A stretch of DNA of 64,000 bases from Gottfriedia solisilvae (GTDB lineage Bacteria > Bacillota > Bacilli > Bacillales > Bacillaceae_G): assembly GCF_002128405.1 (NCBI RefSeq), contig NZ_NETJ01000003.1, positions 620,001 through 684,000 on the forward strand, given 5' to 3'. Of this stretch, positions 8,704 through 16,354 are shown in pieces. The translations under genes were made by a program, and so were the position numbers. The notes below the pieces were generated by a model, which saw nothing but the letters and a program-made list of their open reading frames with translations, had not been told where the DNA came from and did not search any database. How positions within the stretch are numbered: position 1 is the stretch's first letter; each line of letters begins with the position of its first letter.

Positions 8704-9510
8704 TTATTTACCGATGAATTGTTGAGTCCAAGTGTTTGCTCTTGAGTCATAACCAACACCAATTTGAGTTAAGTTAGGATTTAAGATGTTTGCACGGTGA
8801 CCAGCACTGTTCATCCATGCAGTTACAACCTCTTGAGGAGTCTTTTGACCTTTAGCAATGTTTTCTGCTGCATAGCTATAAGAGATCCCGAATTTTTTCA
8901 TCATATCAAATGGTGAACCGTAAGTTGGACTGTTGTGGTCAAAGTAGTTTTTATCAGTCATATCTTGTGATTTAATACGAGCTACTTTTGATAATTCAAC
9001 ATTTAAAGTAAATGGTTTTAAACCATTTTTAGTACGTTCAACATTTGTTAATTCAAATACTTTATTTTCATAAGCATTTAAAGCAGTTGAAGTTGATGGT
9101 TTTTCTGCTTCTGGTGTTGCTGGCTTTTCAGCAGGTGTTGATGGTTTAGCCGGTGTAGATGGTTTTTCAGCAACTGGTGGTGTAGTTGGTTTAGCCGGTG
9201 TAGATGGCACAGTTGGTTTTGTAGTAGAGTTATTTGAACCATTAGCTGGTTTTGATTGTGCTTCTACTTGCTGTTTAATTGCTTCCTGTAACTTAGCCAT
9301 ATCGATACCAAATTTTGATAAATCAATTTTACCGTTAGTAGTATTTAAGCTTGGTAGATTGAAGTAACTAAATAATATATTATTTAAATCAATATTTTGA
9401 GTGTATGGTTTTGTTTCCTTAGTTGTAATTGTATCCGCGTTTACTGCAGTTACAGGAGCACCCACTAGTAGAGTAGCAGCCAATGTTGATAATGTAATAA
9501 CTTTTTTCAT
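8704..9510 (-). CDS. Secreted CAP-domain (SCP/PR1-like, YkwD-type) protein
   Basis: 268 aa with a clear signal peptide (MKKVITLSTLAATLLVGAPV, cleavage near VNADT). A leader region of about 90 residues is followed by a Pro/Thr/Ser/Ala linker with repeated KPSTPA/KPTTP units (about residues 95-145). The C-terminal ~120 residues form the CAP domain: NVERTKNGLKPF, DMTDKNYFDHNSPTYGSPF, AENIAKGQ, WMNSAGHRANILNPNLTQIG. The layout matches Bacillus YkwD-type exoproteins, some of which are linked to the spore or cell wall. GGAGGAA precedes the ATG. The catalytic role of bacterial CAP domains is uncertain. Confidence 0.92.
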   Translation of the reverse strand: MKKVITLSTLAATLLVGAPVTAVNADTITTKETKPYTQNIDLNNILFSYFNLPSLNTTNGKIDLSKFGIDMAKLQEAIKQQVEAQSKPANGSNNSTTKPTVPSTPAKPTTPPVAEKPSTPAKPSTPAEKPATPEAEKPSTSTALNAYENKVFELTNVERTKNGLKPFTLNVELSKVARIKSQDMTDKNYFDHNSPTYGSPFDMMKKFGISYSYAAENIAKGQKTPQEVVTAWMNSAGHRANILNPNLTQIGVGYDSRANTWTQQFIGK

Positions 9511-9853
9511 GTCTTATTCCTCCATTTGTTTGGTTATTGTCTCGCTGTACAAGTAATACTTTAGCATGAAAACGTATGACATAATTATGGGAAAAAATGG
9601 AGAACGAAATATGAGGGTTTTTTTGGAAAGGTAGAAAAAAGGACTTTTTGGCTAAATGCCTAATATATTAACTATCTTAGTAGATTCATAAAGTTGATCA
9701 ATCAAAATAAATGCATAAAATTTCCACAAAAAAAGTGAGAAATTGCGAAAACACGAGATTTCCACATTACAATAGTGGAAGCAATATCCAATTTTGTTTT
9801 AGTTCAGTTACGATTGTAATCATTCTGTAAAATATGTATTGAGGGTGAATCAA
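9511..9853. other. Intergenic region between the divergent CAP and receiver-like genes
   Basis: About 340 bp, AT-rich. It must hold both divergent promoters. I see short imperfect inverted repeats (for example CCACATTACAATAGTGG near 9761-9778) but no confident promoter, operator or RNA. Confidence 0.5.
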
Positions 9854-10165
9854 TTGAAATTGTTTGTTGATGATACAAGACCAGTTCCATACGGATTTTT
9901 ACTAGCTAATTCAGCTGATGAAGCAATATCATTATGTGAACAACATCATTTTGATCTAATATCGCTAGATTTTAATTTAGGATTTAGAAAAAAGACGGGT
10001 TTAGATTTTATAAAAGAGTTTATTAATAGAGGATTATATGTTGCACATATCAATATTCATAGCGATGATCAAATCGATGTTCGTTATATTATAGAAGAAA
10101 TCAATTTAGCTATTATAGAAGGAAAATTAAATAAAGAGATGATGATCACGAGGATTAGTTACTAA
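9854..10165 (+). CDS. Stand-alone cyclic-phosphate-processing receiver-domain (cREC-like) protein
   Basis: 103 aa, a single receiver-like domain with no output domain. It opens KLFVDDTRPVPYG with the acidic DD pair, and has ISLDFNLGFRKKTGLDF, where SLD is the phospho-acceptor-like Asp and a TG-D element follows. This matches the cREC class of divergent receivers as I remember it. I start at TTG 9854, 6-7 bp after GAGGGTG; an upstream in-frame TTG (9839) overlaps that ribosome site. No histidine kinase is adjacent. Its function is not known. Confidence 0.7.
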   Translation: MKLFVDDTRPVPYGFLLANSADEAISLCEQHHFDLISLDFNLGFRKKTGLDFIKEFINRGLYVAHINIHSDDQIDVRYIIEEINLAIIEGKLNKEMMITRISY

Positions 10166-10196
10166 AAGGACACTTTCATTTAAAGTGTCCTTTTAT
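10164..10196 (+). terminator. Terminator of the receiver-like gene
   Basis: AAAAGGACACTTT / AAAGTGTCCTTTT perfect stem with 5-nt loop and T tail. Confidence 0.85.
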
Positions 10197-10281
10197 ATAG
10201 AAGAAACTATTTTAGTGATGGGTATTTTGGTGTAACAATCTGCGAATCTATTAACTTTCGTATTAGCCTATAAAACATTGT

Positions 10282-11385
10282 TTATGTAATAACAACATGC
10301 TTTTCAATCATGTGTTCATGATCCTGATAATATTTAGTTAAAGTAGGTAAGATTTTTATAAAGTCAGGACATGTAATATTTGATCCTTTTAAATCATTTA
10401 ATGTATTTGTGCAATCATACTCTGAATAACAATTAAAATAAGAAAGAACTTCTTTTTCTACTTTGAGCATTTTTCTGATCTTTGAAAAGGAGAGAATCGG
10501 TCTAACAATTTTGAGTGGAATTGTACCAAAAGTTGATTTATCTAAATAAATAGAGAGCATTTCTTTATAAATGTCTTGAACAGGATATGGTGTTGGATCA
10601 GTAATTTGATATGTTTTATTCATTCCTACTTCTTGTTGACTTAAATAGTACACAGCATCAATTAAATAATTAATCGGTATGAAGTTGCCAGTAGCGTTAT
10701 CTTTACCTAATTGCGGGATAAAGGGTAAGAATCGAAGCTTAGAAAAGAAATTCAAAATAAAATATGGCCCATCAAATTTAGAAGTTTCACCAGTTTCGGA
10801 ATGTCCAACGACAATTCCAGGTCTTATAATCGTAATAGGAAGTCTGCTTTTTAATTTCTCCACTTCAATTTCTGCATAATATTTTGTTTCCTCATAGAAG
10901 TTTTTAAAGGATTGGCCCATTATTAATTCTGATTCAAGGATTTTTCCTTCTCGTTTTCCAGATACATAACTCGTACTAAAATATGTATAGCGACAAAGTT
11001 TTTTTAAAGAAAGTGCAAAATCATTTACATTTATTGTTCCATTTACATTCACTTCATATGCAATTTGTTTAGGAACAGCCAAATCATATATAGCAGCTAA
11101 ATGAAATAAATCCGTCACTTCATTATGTAATTGAATTAGCTTAGTTGAATCGATTCCTAAATGTGGCTTAGTTATATCCCCCTCAATTAGTTCAATCTTT
11201 GAGAGATGTAATGATGGAAATTTTTTATGTAAATCATGTAATGTATTTTGACAATTTTCTAACATACTTGGGAGAATTAAAAGGTAAATTTTGTGAAGAG
11301 AAGAGTCTGAAGTTATTATTTTTTGAACCAAGTTTTGAGTAATAAATCCCGGGAAACCAGTAATAAAATAGGTTTTTGTGATCAT
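10282..11385 (-). CDS. SDR family oxidoreductase, acyl-CoA/thioester-reductase-like (NAD_binding_4)
   Basis: 367 aa extended SDR. N-terminal Rossmann motif TGFPGFITQ (TGxxGFxG-like, with the usual final Gly replaced), then LIEGDITKPHLGI, VTDLFHLAAIYDL, VNVNGTINV and a YxxxK active site in FYEETKYYAEIEVEK. IIRPGIVVG follows. The order resembles thioester-reductase and fatty acyl-CoA reductase domains more than sugar epimerases. No carrier or adenylation domain is fused. It is monocistronic, 2 kb from the PHA cluster, so a substrate with a CoA thioester is possible but is only inference. GGAGG precedes the ATG. Confidence 0.8.
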   Translation of the reverse strand: MITKTYFITGFPGFITQNLVQKIITSDSSLHKIYLLILPSMLENCQNTLHDLHKKFPSLHLSKIELIEGDITKPHLGIDSTKLIQLHNEVTDLFHLAAIYDLAVPKQIAYEVNVNGTINVNDFALSLKKLCRYTYFSTSYVSGKREGKILESELIMGQSFKNFYEETKYYAEIEVEKLKSRLPITIIRPGIVVGHSETGETSKFDGPYFILNFFSKLRFLPFIPQLGKDNATGNFIPINYLIDAVYYLSQQEVGMNKTYQITDPTPYPVQDIYKEMLSIYLDKSTFGTIPLKIVRPILSFSKIRKMLKVEKEVLSYFNCYSEYDCTNTLNDLKGSNITCPDFIKILPTLTKYYQDHEHMIEKHVVIT

Positions 11386-11492
11386 AAATACCTCCTAGTA
11401 AATTGGTAACATAATAATGATATTTCGCATGAAAAGAGAATTTTCCTTTTTATTTACTTCTAATTTGTTGAAACTCAAATGATATTAAGGAC

Positions 11493-11530
11493 AAAAAAGA
11501 AGCTCATCGGAAAGGATAAGCTTCTTTTCT
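11493..11530 (-). terminator. nagP terminator
   Basis: On the minus strand AAAAGAAGCT pairs with AGCTTCTTTT, followed by a T-run. It lies about 80 bp after the nagP stop. Confidence 0.75.
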
Positions 11531-11607
11531 AGAAGATGTTTCTTTTTAGGTTTGTAATCAACTAAGGCTTTATAATAGCTACAAACTATAAGAAAACAGC
11601 ATCTTCA

Positions 11608-12972
11608 TTATTTTACAGATTTCTTTAAGTCTTCTGCTACAAACTCTACATTTGTACCAACAACAACTTGAACGTTTTTATCATCTAATTTAATAACGCC
11701 ACGAGCACCAGCTTTTTTAAGAAGTGACTCATTAACTTTTGATGCGTCTTTTACTTGTAAACGTAAACGAGTAGTACAGTTATCAATATTTACTAAGTTT
11801 TCTTTACCACCTAAACCTTGTAGGTATAAAGAATCACCAATTTCAGTTGTTACTTCGTCAGTATCAACTTCCTCGTCTTCACGACCAGGTGTTTTAATAT
11901 TAAATTTAATAATTGCAAAGTAGAATACGATGAAGTAAATCACTGCAAAGACTAATCCAATTAGAATTAGTAAAATTGGTTTTTGTGAAATATTAAAGTT
12001 TAACACATAGTCAATAAAACCAGCTGAGAATGTGAAACCAGTTTTAATACCTAAAGCATTAACGATACCCATTGATAGACCAGTTAGAATTGCATGGAAT
12101 GCATATAATACTGGAGCAATAAACATAAATGCAAATTCAATTGGCTCAGTAATACCAGTTAAGAATGATGTTAATGCAAGTCCTAAGAACATACCAGTTA
12201 CAGCTTTACGTCTTTCTGGCTTCGCCGCAGCAATCATTGCGATCGCAGCTGCTGGTAGACCAAACATCATGATTGGGAAGAAACCAGTCATAAATGCACC
12301 CGCAGATTTATCACCAGCGAAGAATCTGTTTAAATCACCATGCACTAATTTGCCAGCTGCATCTGTAAAGTCACCTAAGTTAAACCAGAAAATTGTATTT
12401 AATACGTGGTGTAAACCTAATGGAATTAAAATACGGTTTAAGAAACCAAATACTGCAGCTCCAATTGCACCAAGATCAATAATCCAGTTACCAACTGAGT
12501 TAATTGCATCTTGAATTGATGGCCAAATATATCCAAATAAACCAGCTAAAATTAGCATAACAGCGGATGTAATAATTGGAACAAATCGACGTCCACTAAA
12601 GAATCCTAACCATTCAGGTAATTTAATAGCACTAAATCTGTTATATAGTAGACCAGCAATAACCCCGGCAATAATACCACCAAGAGCGGCCATGTTAATA
12701 TCTTTATTAATAGAAGTTGCACCTGCAGTCAGTACAAAGTAACCGATTGCACCGGCTAGACCAGCAGCACCATTTCCATCTTTAGATATACCAATTGCAA
12801 CACCAATTGCAAAAATTAATGCTAAATTCGAGAATATCGCATTACCGGCAGCAGCCATAAATGGGATATCAAGTAAATCAGGTTGTCCAAAGCGCAGCAG
12901 TAAACCAGCAGCAGGAAGGACAGCGATTGGTAACATTAGTGCTTTACCAATACGTTGTAAAAAACTAAGCAT
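11608..12972 (-). CDS. nagP: PTS system N-acetylglucosamine-specific EIICB component NagP
   Basis: Imports and phosphorylates N-acetylglucosamine to GlcNAc-6-P. 454 aa, an EIIC-EIIB fusion of the length of B. subtilis NagP. EIIC (about 1-370) opens MLSFLQRIGKALMLPIAVLP and has about ten helices, with ITEPIEFAFMFIAPVLY in the sugar-binding region. EIIB (about 385-454) carries the phosphorylated Cys in NIDNCTTRLRL. There is no EIIA domain, so phosphate must come from another EIIA such as the one in PtsG at 51 kb. The promoter carries a NagR-type palindrome and a cre-like site. nagA-nagB, which act next, lie 33 kb away. Confidence 0.93.
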   Translation of the reverse strand: MLSFLQRIGKALMLPIAVLPAAGLLLRFGQPDLLDIPFMAAAGNAIFSNLALIFAIGVAIGISKDGNGAAGLAGAIGYFVLTAGATSINKDINMAALGGIIAGVIAGLLYNRFSAIKLPEWLGFFSGRRFVPIITSAVMLILAGLFGYIWPSIQDAINSVGNWIIDLGAIGAAVFGFLNRILIPLGLHHVLNTIFWFNLGDFTDAAGKLVHGDLNRFFAGDKSAGAFMTGFFPIMMFGLPAAAIAMIAAAKPERRKAVTGMFLGLALTSFLTGITEPIEFAFMFIAPVLYAFHAILTGLSMGIVNALGIKTGFTFSAGFIDYVLNFNISQKPILLILIGLVFAVIYFIVFYFAIIKFNIKTPGREDEEVDTDEVTTEIGDSLYLQGLGGKENLVNIDNCTTRLRLQVKDASKVNESLLKKAGARGVIKLDDKNVQVVVGTNVEFVAEDLKKSVK

Positions 12973-12998
12973 AATTTCTCCTCCAAATTATCAATTTT

Positions 12999-13012
12999 TG
13001 TTTACGCTTTCA
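12999..13012 (-). promoter_or_regulatory. Candidate CcpA cre site at the nagP start site
   Basis: Minus strand TGAAAGCGTAAACA matches the cre consensus TGWAANCGNTNWCA at all but one defined position. It begins at the last base of the -10 hexamer, a roadblock or start-site position typical of carbon catabolite repression. Confidence 0.65.
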
Positions 13013-13048
13013 TTATAAACTCAAACTTATAAAGTTGTCTATACAACT
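13012..13048 (-). promoter_or_regulatory. nagP promoter with NagR-type operator over the -35
   Basis: Minus strand: TAGACA, 18 bp, TATAAT (13012-13017). The perfect palindrome AGTTGTCTATACAACT (13033-13048) covers the -35. The same half-site and the same placement occur before nagA at 46.37 kb. Confidence 0.72.
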
Positions 13049-13091
13049 AGTTAATATTATTCTTACATTTTCTGGAAAAATATTAAAAAAT

Positions 13092-13118
13092 AATAGGGAA
13101 GAAAAGATTCTCCCCTAT
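13092..13118 (-). terminator. SASP gene terminator
   Basis: On the minus strand ATAGGGGAGAA pairs imperfectly with TTCTTCCCTAT (3-nt loop), then a T-rich run; about 30 bp after the SASP stop. Confidence 0.65.
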
Positions 13119-13148
13119 ATTAAGCCATTTTATATAATTTTATGTTAA

Positions 13149-13340
13149 TTAAAGACCTTTTAAATGACTTTGCGCTTGCGCAATTAGACGTTTAGTAATT
13201 TCTCCACCTACAGAACCATTTGAACGAGCAGTTGTATCAGATCCTAATGTAACTCCAAATTCATTAGCAATCTCATATTTAAATTGATCAAGTGCTTGTT
13301 CAACACCTGGAACTAATAATTTATTATTTGAACGTGCCAT
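13149..13340 (-). CDS. Alpha/beta-type small acid-soluble spore protein (SASP)
   Basis: 63 aa DNA-binding protein of the spore core that shields DNA from UV and heat and is degraded at germination. Signature pieces: [24 protein letters not shown], including the GPR protease site region (YEIANEFGV), and [16 protein letters not shown] start at MARSNNK (13340), 7 bp after AAGGGGTG; the in-frame GTG 9 bp earlier lies in the ribosome site. Expression is expected in the forespore under SigG, though I could not confidently place that promoter. Confidence 0.95.
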   Translation of the reverse strand: MARSNNKLLVPGVEQALDQFKYEIANEFGVTLGSDTTARSNGSVGGEITKRLIAQAQSHLKGL

Positions 13341-13430
13341 GATTTTCACCCCTTCTGTAAGTAATAACTTACATTCATATAATTTACAATTGGGGCTATA
13401 TCATGCTTGGAAAATACAGTCATATTAGGA

Positions 13431-13874
13431 TTAAGTTAACTTTTTGACTAATGCAGAGCCTTCAACTACCAATACATTTTCTTGATTATATACATTTGTT
13501 TCGAGTGATAATAACTTTTTATCATCACGTTTTTTTAATACTTTTACAGAAACAGTAATTGTATCGTTAATTTTAACTGGAGCTTTAAAGGATACTTCTT
13601 GTGATAAGTAAATCGTATTTTTACCGGGAAGTTTTGTACCAAGTACGGCAGATATAAAACTGCAGATTAACATGCCATGTGCTATTCTTTCACCGAAAAT
13701 ACTCTCTTTTGCAAAATCATCAATCAAATGAATCGGATTTACATCTGTTGAAATTGCTGCATATTGTTCTATCATATCGGAAGTTATTTTGACTTGAAAA
13801 TTAGCTTCGTCACCAACTGAAATCGAATCAAAATGAATTTCGCGTACATTTTTTGCACTTTCAAAAATATTCAT
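13431..13874 (-). CDS. phaJ: MaoC-family (R)-enoyl-CoA hydratase PhaJ
   Basis: Hydrates trans-2-enoyl-CoA to (R)-3-hydroxyacyl-CoA, diverting beta-oxidation intermediates to PHA. 147 aa hot-dog fold. The hydratase-2 motif is clear: MIEQYAAISTDVNPIHLIDDFAKESIFGERIAHGM, split here as AAISTDVNPIHL (catalytic Asp and His) and GERIAHGML. Last gene of the minus-strand phaQ-phaP-phaJ set, 67 bp after phaP. Ribosome site GAAAGGATG. The same gene order is known in B. megaterium. Confidence 0.9.
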   Translation of the reverse strand: MNIFESAKNVREIHFDSISVGDEANFQVKITSDMIEQYAAISTDVNPIHLIDDFAKESIFGERIAHGMLICSFISAVLGTKLPGKNTIYLSQEVSFKAPVKINDTITVSVKVLKKRDDKKLLSLETNVYNQENVLVVEGSALVKKLT

Positions 13875-13932
13875 TTTGTTTCATCCTTTCTTAAGTTGAA
13901 ATAACTACTATTTCAAGCAAAGGTTTGCAAAA

Positions 13933-14442
13933 TTATAATTTTGAGAATGTGAAATCTTTAAATTGTTTCGCCCACTCATCCTGACTTTTTTGGAATTGTT
14001 GTAAATAATTTGTCCAGTTAGTAAAATTTGGAGTGTCGAAAGGTTGTTTAAATAATTGTTGGAAATATTGCTGTTGTTGGTTAGTAATTGTATTCATTGA
14101 TTGGAAAAAAGCTTGATAAGGGTTTTGATTAATGTTTGACCAATAAGATTGAAATGGTGCAAATTGCTCAAATAGTTTCTTCCAAGTTTGATCATATGCA
14201 TCTTGATTAATTGATGGTTTAATTTCGTTTACTAATTTAACCATTTCTTGAAATTGTTCATAAGATTTTTTTTGTTGGTTTTGTACTTGTTCATTTAAGT
14301 TTTCCCATTGTTTTGCTTGTTCTTGCAATAGTGATTCTGTCCACTGTTGAATTTGCAGTTGATTATCTAATAAATACTGAAGCATTTTTTGAAAGTTCTC
14401 AGCTGCTTGTTCCATTTGAAGATCGATTGTTTTTTCAGTCAT
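13933..14442 (-). CDS. phaP: Phasin PhaP (PHA granule surface protein)
   Basis: Coats PHA granules and limits their fusion. 169 aa, very rich in Gln, Phe and Trp, entirely helical and with no membrane segment, as in Bacillus phasins (FQKMLQYLLDNQLQIQQW, EQFAPFQSYWSNINQNPYQA). I start at MTEKTIDLQ (14442) with GGAGG 9 bp upstream; a GTG one codon earlier is also possible. Lies between phaQ and phaJ. Family sequences diverge quickly, so the call leans on composition and position. Confidence 0.88.
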   Translation of the reverse strand: MTEKTIDLQMEQAAENFQKMLQYLLDNQLQIQQWTESLLQEQAKQWENLNEQVQNQQKKSYEQFQEMVKLVNEIKPSINQDAYDQTWKKLFEQFAPFQSYWSNINQNPYQAFFQSMNTITNQQQQYFQQLFKQPFDTPNFTNWTNYLQQFQKSQDEWAKQFKDFTFSKL

Positions 14443-14487
14443 CACGATATTCCTCCAAAAATTTATTATTGAATGCAAAAAGCATGT

Positions 14488-14907
14488 TCAATCTTTTTTA
14501 AATTTTTCATCAGAATTGCTAAATGGGAAAAAAGAACTTGTATAAATCGAGAAGAATGTTTGCAGCATTTGCTGATATTGAGTAAAAGAAGAGTGGCAAG
14601 TTTTTAAATACTCTTCACCAGCTTGTGTAATGGAATAAATTCGCTTAGCGGGGCCATCATTTCCATGCTCCCAACTTGATTGAATATAACTTTCTTTTTC
14701 TAATTGTCTTAATATCCGGTAAACATTGCTTGAGTCAAGCGTTGTAAATCCTAGATCGAATAGAACTTGCATTAATTTATATCCATGCATATTCCATTGC
14801 TTAAGACTCAGAAGTAGAAAGGGAACTAAAAAGTTTTTTGGTAAAGAAATTGTATCGACAGTTTCTTTTTGGTTTTTATTTTTTTTGTCTTGATCATTAG
14901 TTGTCAT
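14488..14907 (-). CDS. phaQ: PhaQ, PadR-like transcriptional regulator of PHA genes
   Basis: 139 aa winged-helix protein. PadR features: FLVPFLLLSLKQWNMHGYKLMQVL, LDSSNVYRILRQLEKESYIQSSWE, GPAKRIYSITQAGEEYLK, then a C-terminal helix. In B. megaterium PhaQ represses phaP/phaQ and responds to PHB itself; transfer of that role here is by homology and order. It faces phaR across ~200 bp that contains a palindrome overlapping its own likely -10. GAGGGGG precedes the ATG. Confidence 0.88.
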   Translation of the reverse strand: MTTNDQDKKNKNQKETVDTISLPKNFLVPFLLLSLKQWNMHGYKLMQVLFDLGFTTLDSSNVYRILRQLEKESYIQSSWEHGNDGPAKRIYSITQAGEEYLKTCHSSFTQYQQMLQTFFSIYTSSFFPFSNSDEKFKKD

Positions 14908-14953
14908 AAAGTAATGTCCCCCTCTATAACGTAGTAATGTAATCGTACCTTAA

Positions 14954-14986
14954 GTGTAATTTACACCTAGTATAATTTATTGTCAA
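14954..14986 (-). promoter_or_regulatory. phaQ promoter with overlapping palindrome (candidate PhaQ operator)
   Basis: Minus strand: TTGACA (14981-14986), 17 bp, TAAATT. The perfect inverted repeat GTGTAATTTACAC (14954-14966) covers the -10, as an autorepressor site would. Operator identity is inference. Confidence 0.55.
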
Positions 14987-15020
14987 TATTTTAAGAATAT
15001 ATCGAATTTTAAAAACAAAT

Positions 15021-15027
15021 TTCGACA
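15021..15027 (-). promoter_or_regulatory. Possible Spo0A box between phaQ and phaR
   Basis: Exact 7-mer TGTCGAA on the minus strand, the Spo0A box core, about 90 bp before phaR. A single short match can be chance. Spo0A dependence of PHB genes has been reported in B. thuringiensis. Confidence 0.35.
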
Positions 15028-15113
15028 GACACTGTAGAAAAATCACGAAAATATTGAATTGTTTGTCAATAATTTGTTTTCTATACTTAAAGATGAGTGA
15101 GGAGGATGAACTT

Positions 15114-15557
15114 ATGTCAGATCAAAACATAACTGATCCATTAAAAATGTGGAAACAGTTATATGATGTCAACGAAAAATACTGGGGAAAAATGATGAAC
15201 GATGTGGTCCAAAAAGAAGAATTTTCTGAATGGATGGGATCTGTACTAGACTTTAATCTTTATTGTAAAAAAGTCATGAATGACCAATCTAAAACATTTT
15301 TGGAAGCTTCAAACATTGCATCGAAGGAAGATATTGCGAATGTTGCAAGCTTGGTCATAAATTTGGAGCAGAAAGTTGATACGATTGACGACCATTTATT
15401 CGATCAAACTGGAAATGAATTGGATACAAATGCATTAAAAAAAGATATGACAAAATTAAAGTCTGAAACTAAAGCGATACATCAACAAATTAATGAATTG
15501 AAAACATCTTTGACAAGCATTGAGAAACTTTTACAGCAATTAACAAAAAATAAATAA
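15114..15557 (+). CDS. phaR: PhaR subunit of class IV PHA synthase
   Basis: 147 aa partner that PhaC needs for activity in Bacillus; not the unrelated PhaR regulator of proteobacteria. N-terminal part SDQNITDPLKMWKQLYDVNEKYWGKMM with Trp/Tyr-rich helices, then a C-terminal heptad coiled coil (LKKDMTKLKSETKAIHQQIN). I start at the ATG at 15114 after GGAGG; longer in-frame starts run into the promoter region. First gene of phaR-phaB-phaC. Confidence 0.92.
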   Translation: MSDQNITDPLKMWKQLYDVNEKYWGKMMNDVVQKEEFSEWMGSVLDFNLYCKKVMNDQSKTFLEASNIASKEDIANVASLVINLEQKVDTIDDHLFDQTGNELDTNALKKDMTKLKSETKAIHQQINELKTSLTSIEKLLQQLTKNK

Positions 15558-15580
15558 TTGGGTAAAAAGGAGAATGATTC

Positions 15581-16321
15581 ATGGATTTAGTAAATCGTGT
15601 AGCGATCGTAACAGGTGGAGCAAAAGGTATTGGGAAAGCTATTGCATTTTCATTGGCGAAAAAAGGAGCCAAAGTTGTTATCAATTATAATAGCAGCGAG
15701 CAAAGTGCAAAAGCAGTCGTTGATGAACTAACATTAGAAGGATATGAAGCACTAGCTGTTCAAGCAAATGTAGCTGAATTTGAGCAAACAAAAGCACTAG
15801 TTGAGCGCACGATTGAACATTTCGGACGTTTAGATATTATTGTAAATAATGCTGGTATCACAAGAGACCGTACTTTCAAAAAGCTGAGTGAAGATGATTG
15901 GCATGAAGTAATTAACGTAAATTTAAGTAGCGTATATAATACGTGCAATGCTGCATTACCACACTTATTAGAATCTGATAATGCAAGGATTATTAATATC
16001 TCCTCAGTAATTGGTCAAGCAGGCGGTTTTGGTCAAACGAACTATTCTGCTGCAAAAGCCGGAATGATTGGATTTACTAAATCATTAGCTATTGAATTAG
16101 CAAAATCAAATATTACTGTCAATACTGTTTGCCCTGGTTTTATCGAAACTGACATGTTAAGTGAAGTCCCTGAAAATGTAAAAGAACAAATTAAAGCCAA
16201 AATTCCTAAAAGACGTTTTGGTACAGCAGATGAAATTGCAAAAGCAGTTCTCTACTTATGCCAAGACGGTGAATATATAACTGGTCAACAAATTAATGTT
16301 AATGGTGGCCTATACGTATAA
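15581..16321 (+). CDS. phaB: Acetoacetyl-CoA reductase PhaB
   Basis: NADPH-dependent reduction of acetoacetyl-CoA to (R)-3-hydroxybutyryl-CoA, the monomer for PHB. 246 aa classical SDR: TGGAKGIGKAIAF cofactor motif, NNAG at about 85, catalytic Ser in INISSVIGQAGG, YSAAKAG (Tyr/Lys), and PGFIETDM. It resembles FabG closely, but its place between phaR and phaC supports PhaB. AAAGGAG precedes the ATG; 23 bp after phaR. Confidence 0.93.
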   Translation: MDLVNRVAIVTGGAKGIGKAIAFSLAKKGAKVVINYNSSEQSAKAVVDELTLEGYEALAVQANVAEFEQTKALVERTIEHFGRLDIIVNNAGITRDRTFKKLSEDDWHEVINVNLSSVYNTCNAALPHLLESDNARIINISSVIGQAGGFGQTNYSAAKAGMIGFTKSLAIELAKSNITVNTVCPGFIETDMLSEVPENVKEQIKAKIPKRRFGTADEIAKAVLYLCQDGEYITGQQINVNGGLYV

Positions 16322-16354
16322 TTTCTCGATTTTACTAGAAAAAGGGGGAATAGT

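Noticed and set aside
12032-12514. 160-codon open frame on the plus strand inside nagP
   Set aside because: It is antisense to conserved EIIC coding sequence, has no good ribosome site, and its composition is what the opposite strand of a membrane protein gives.
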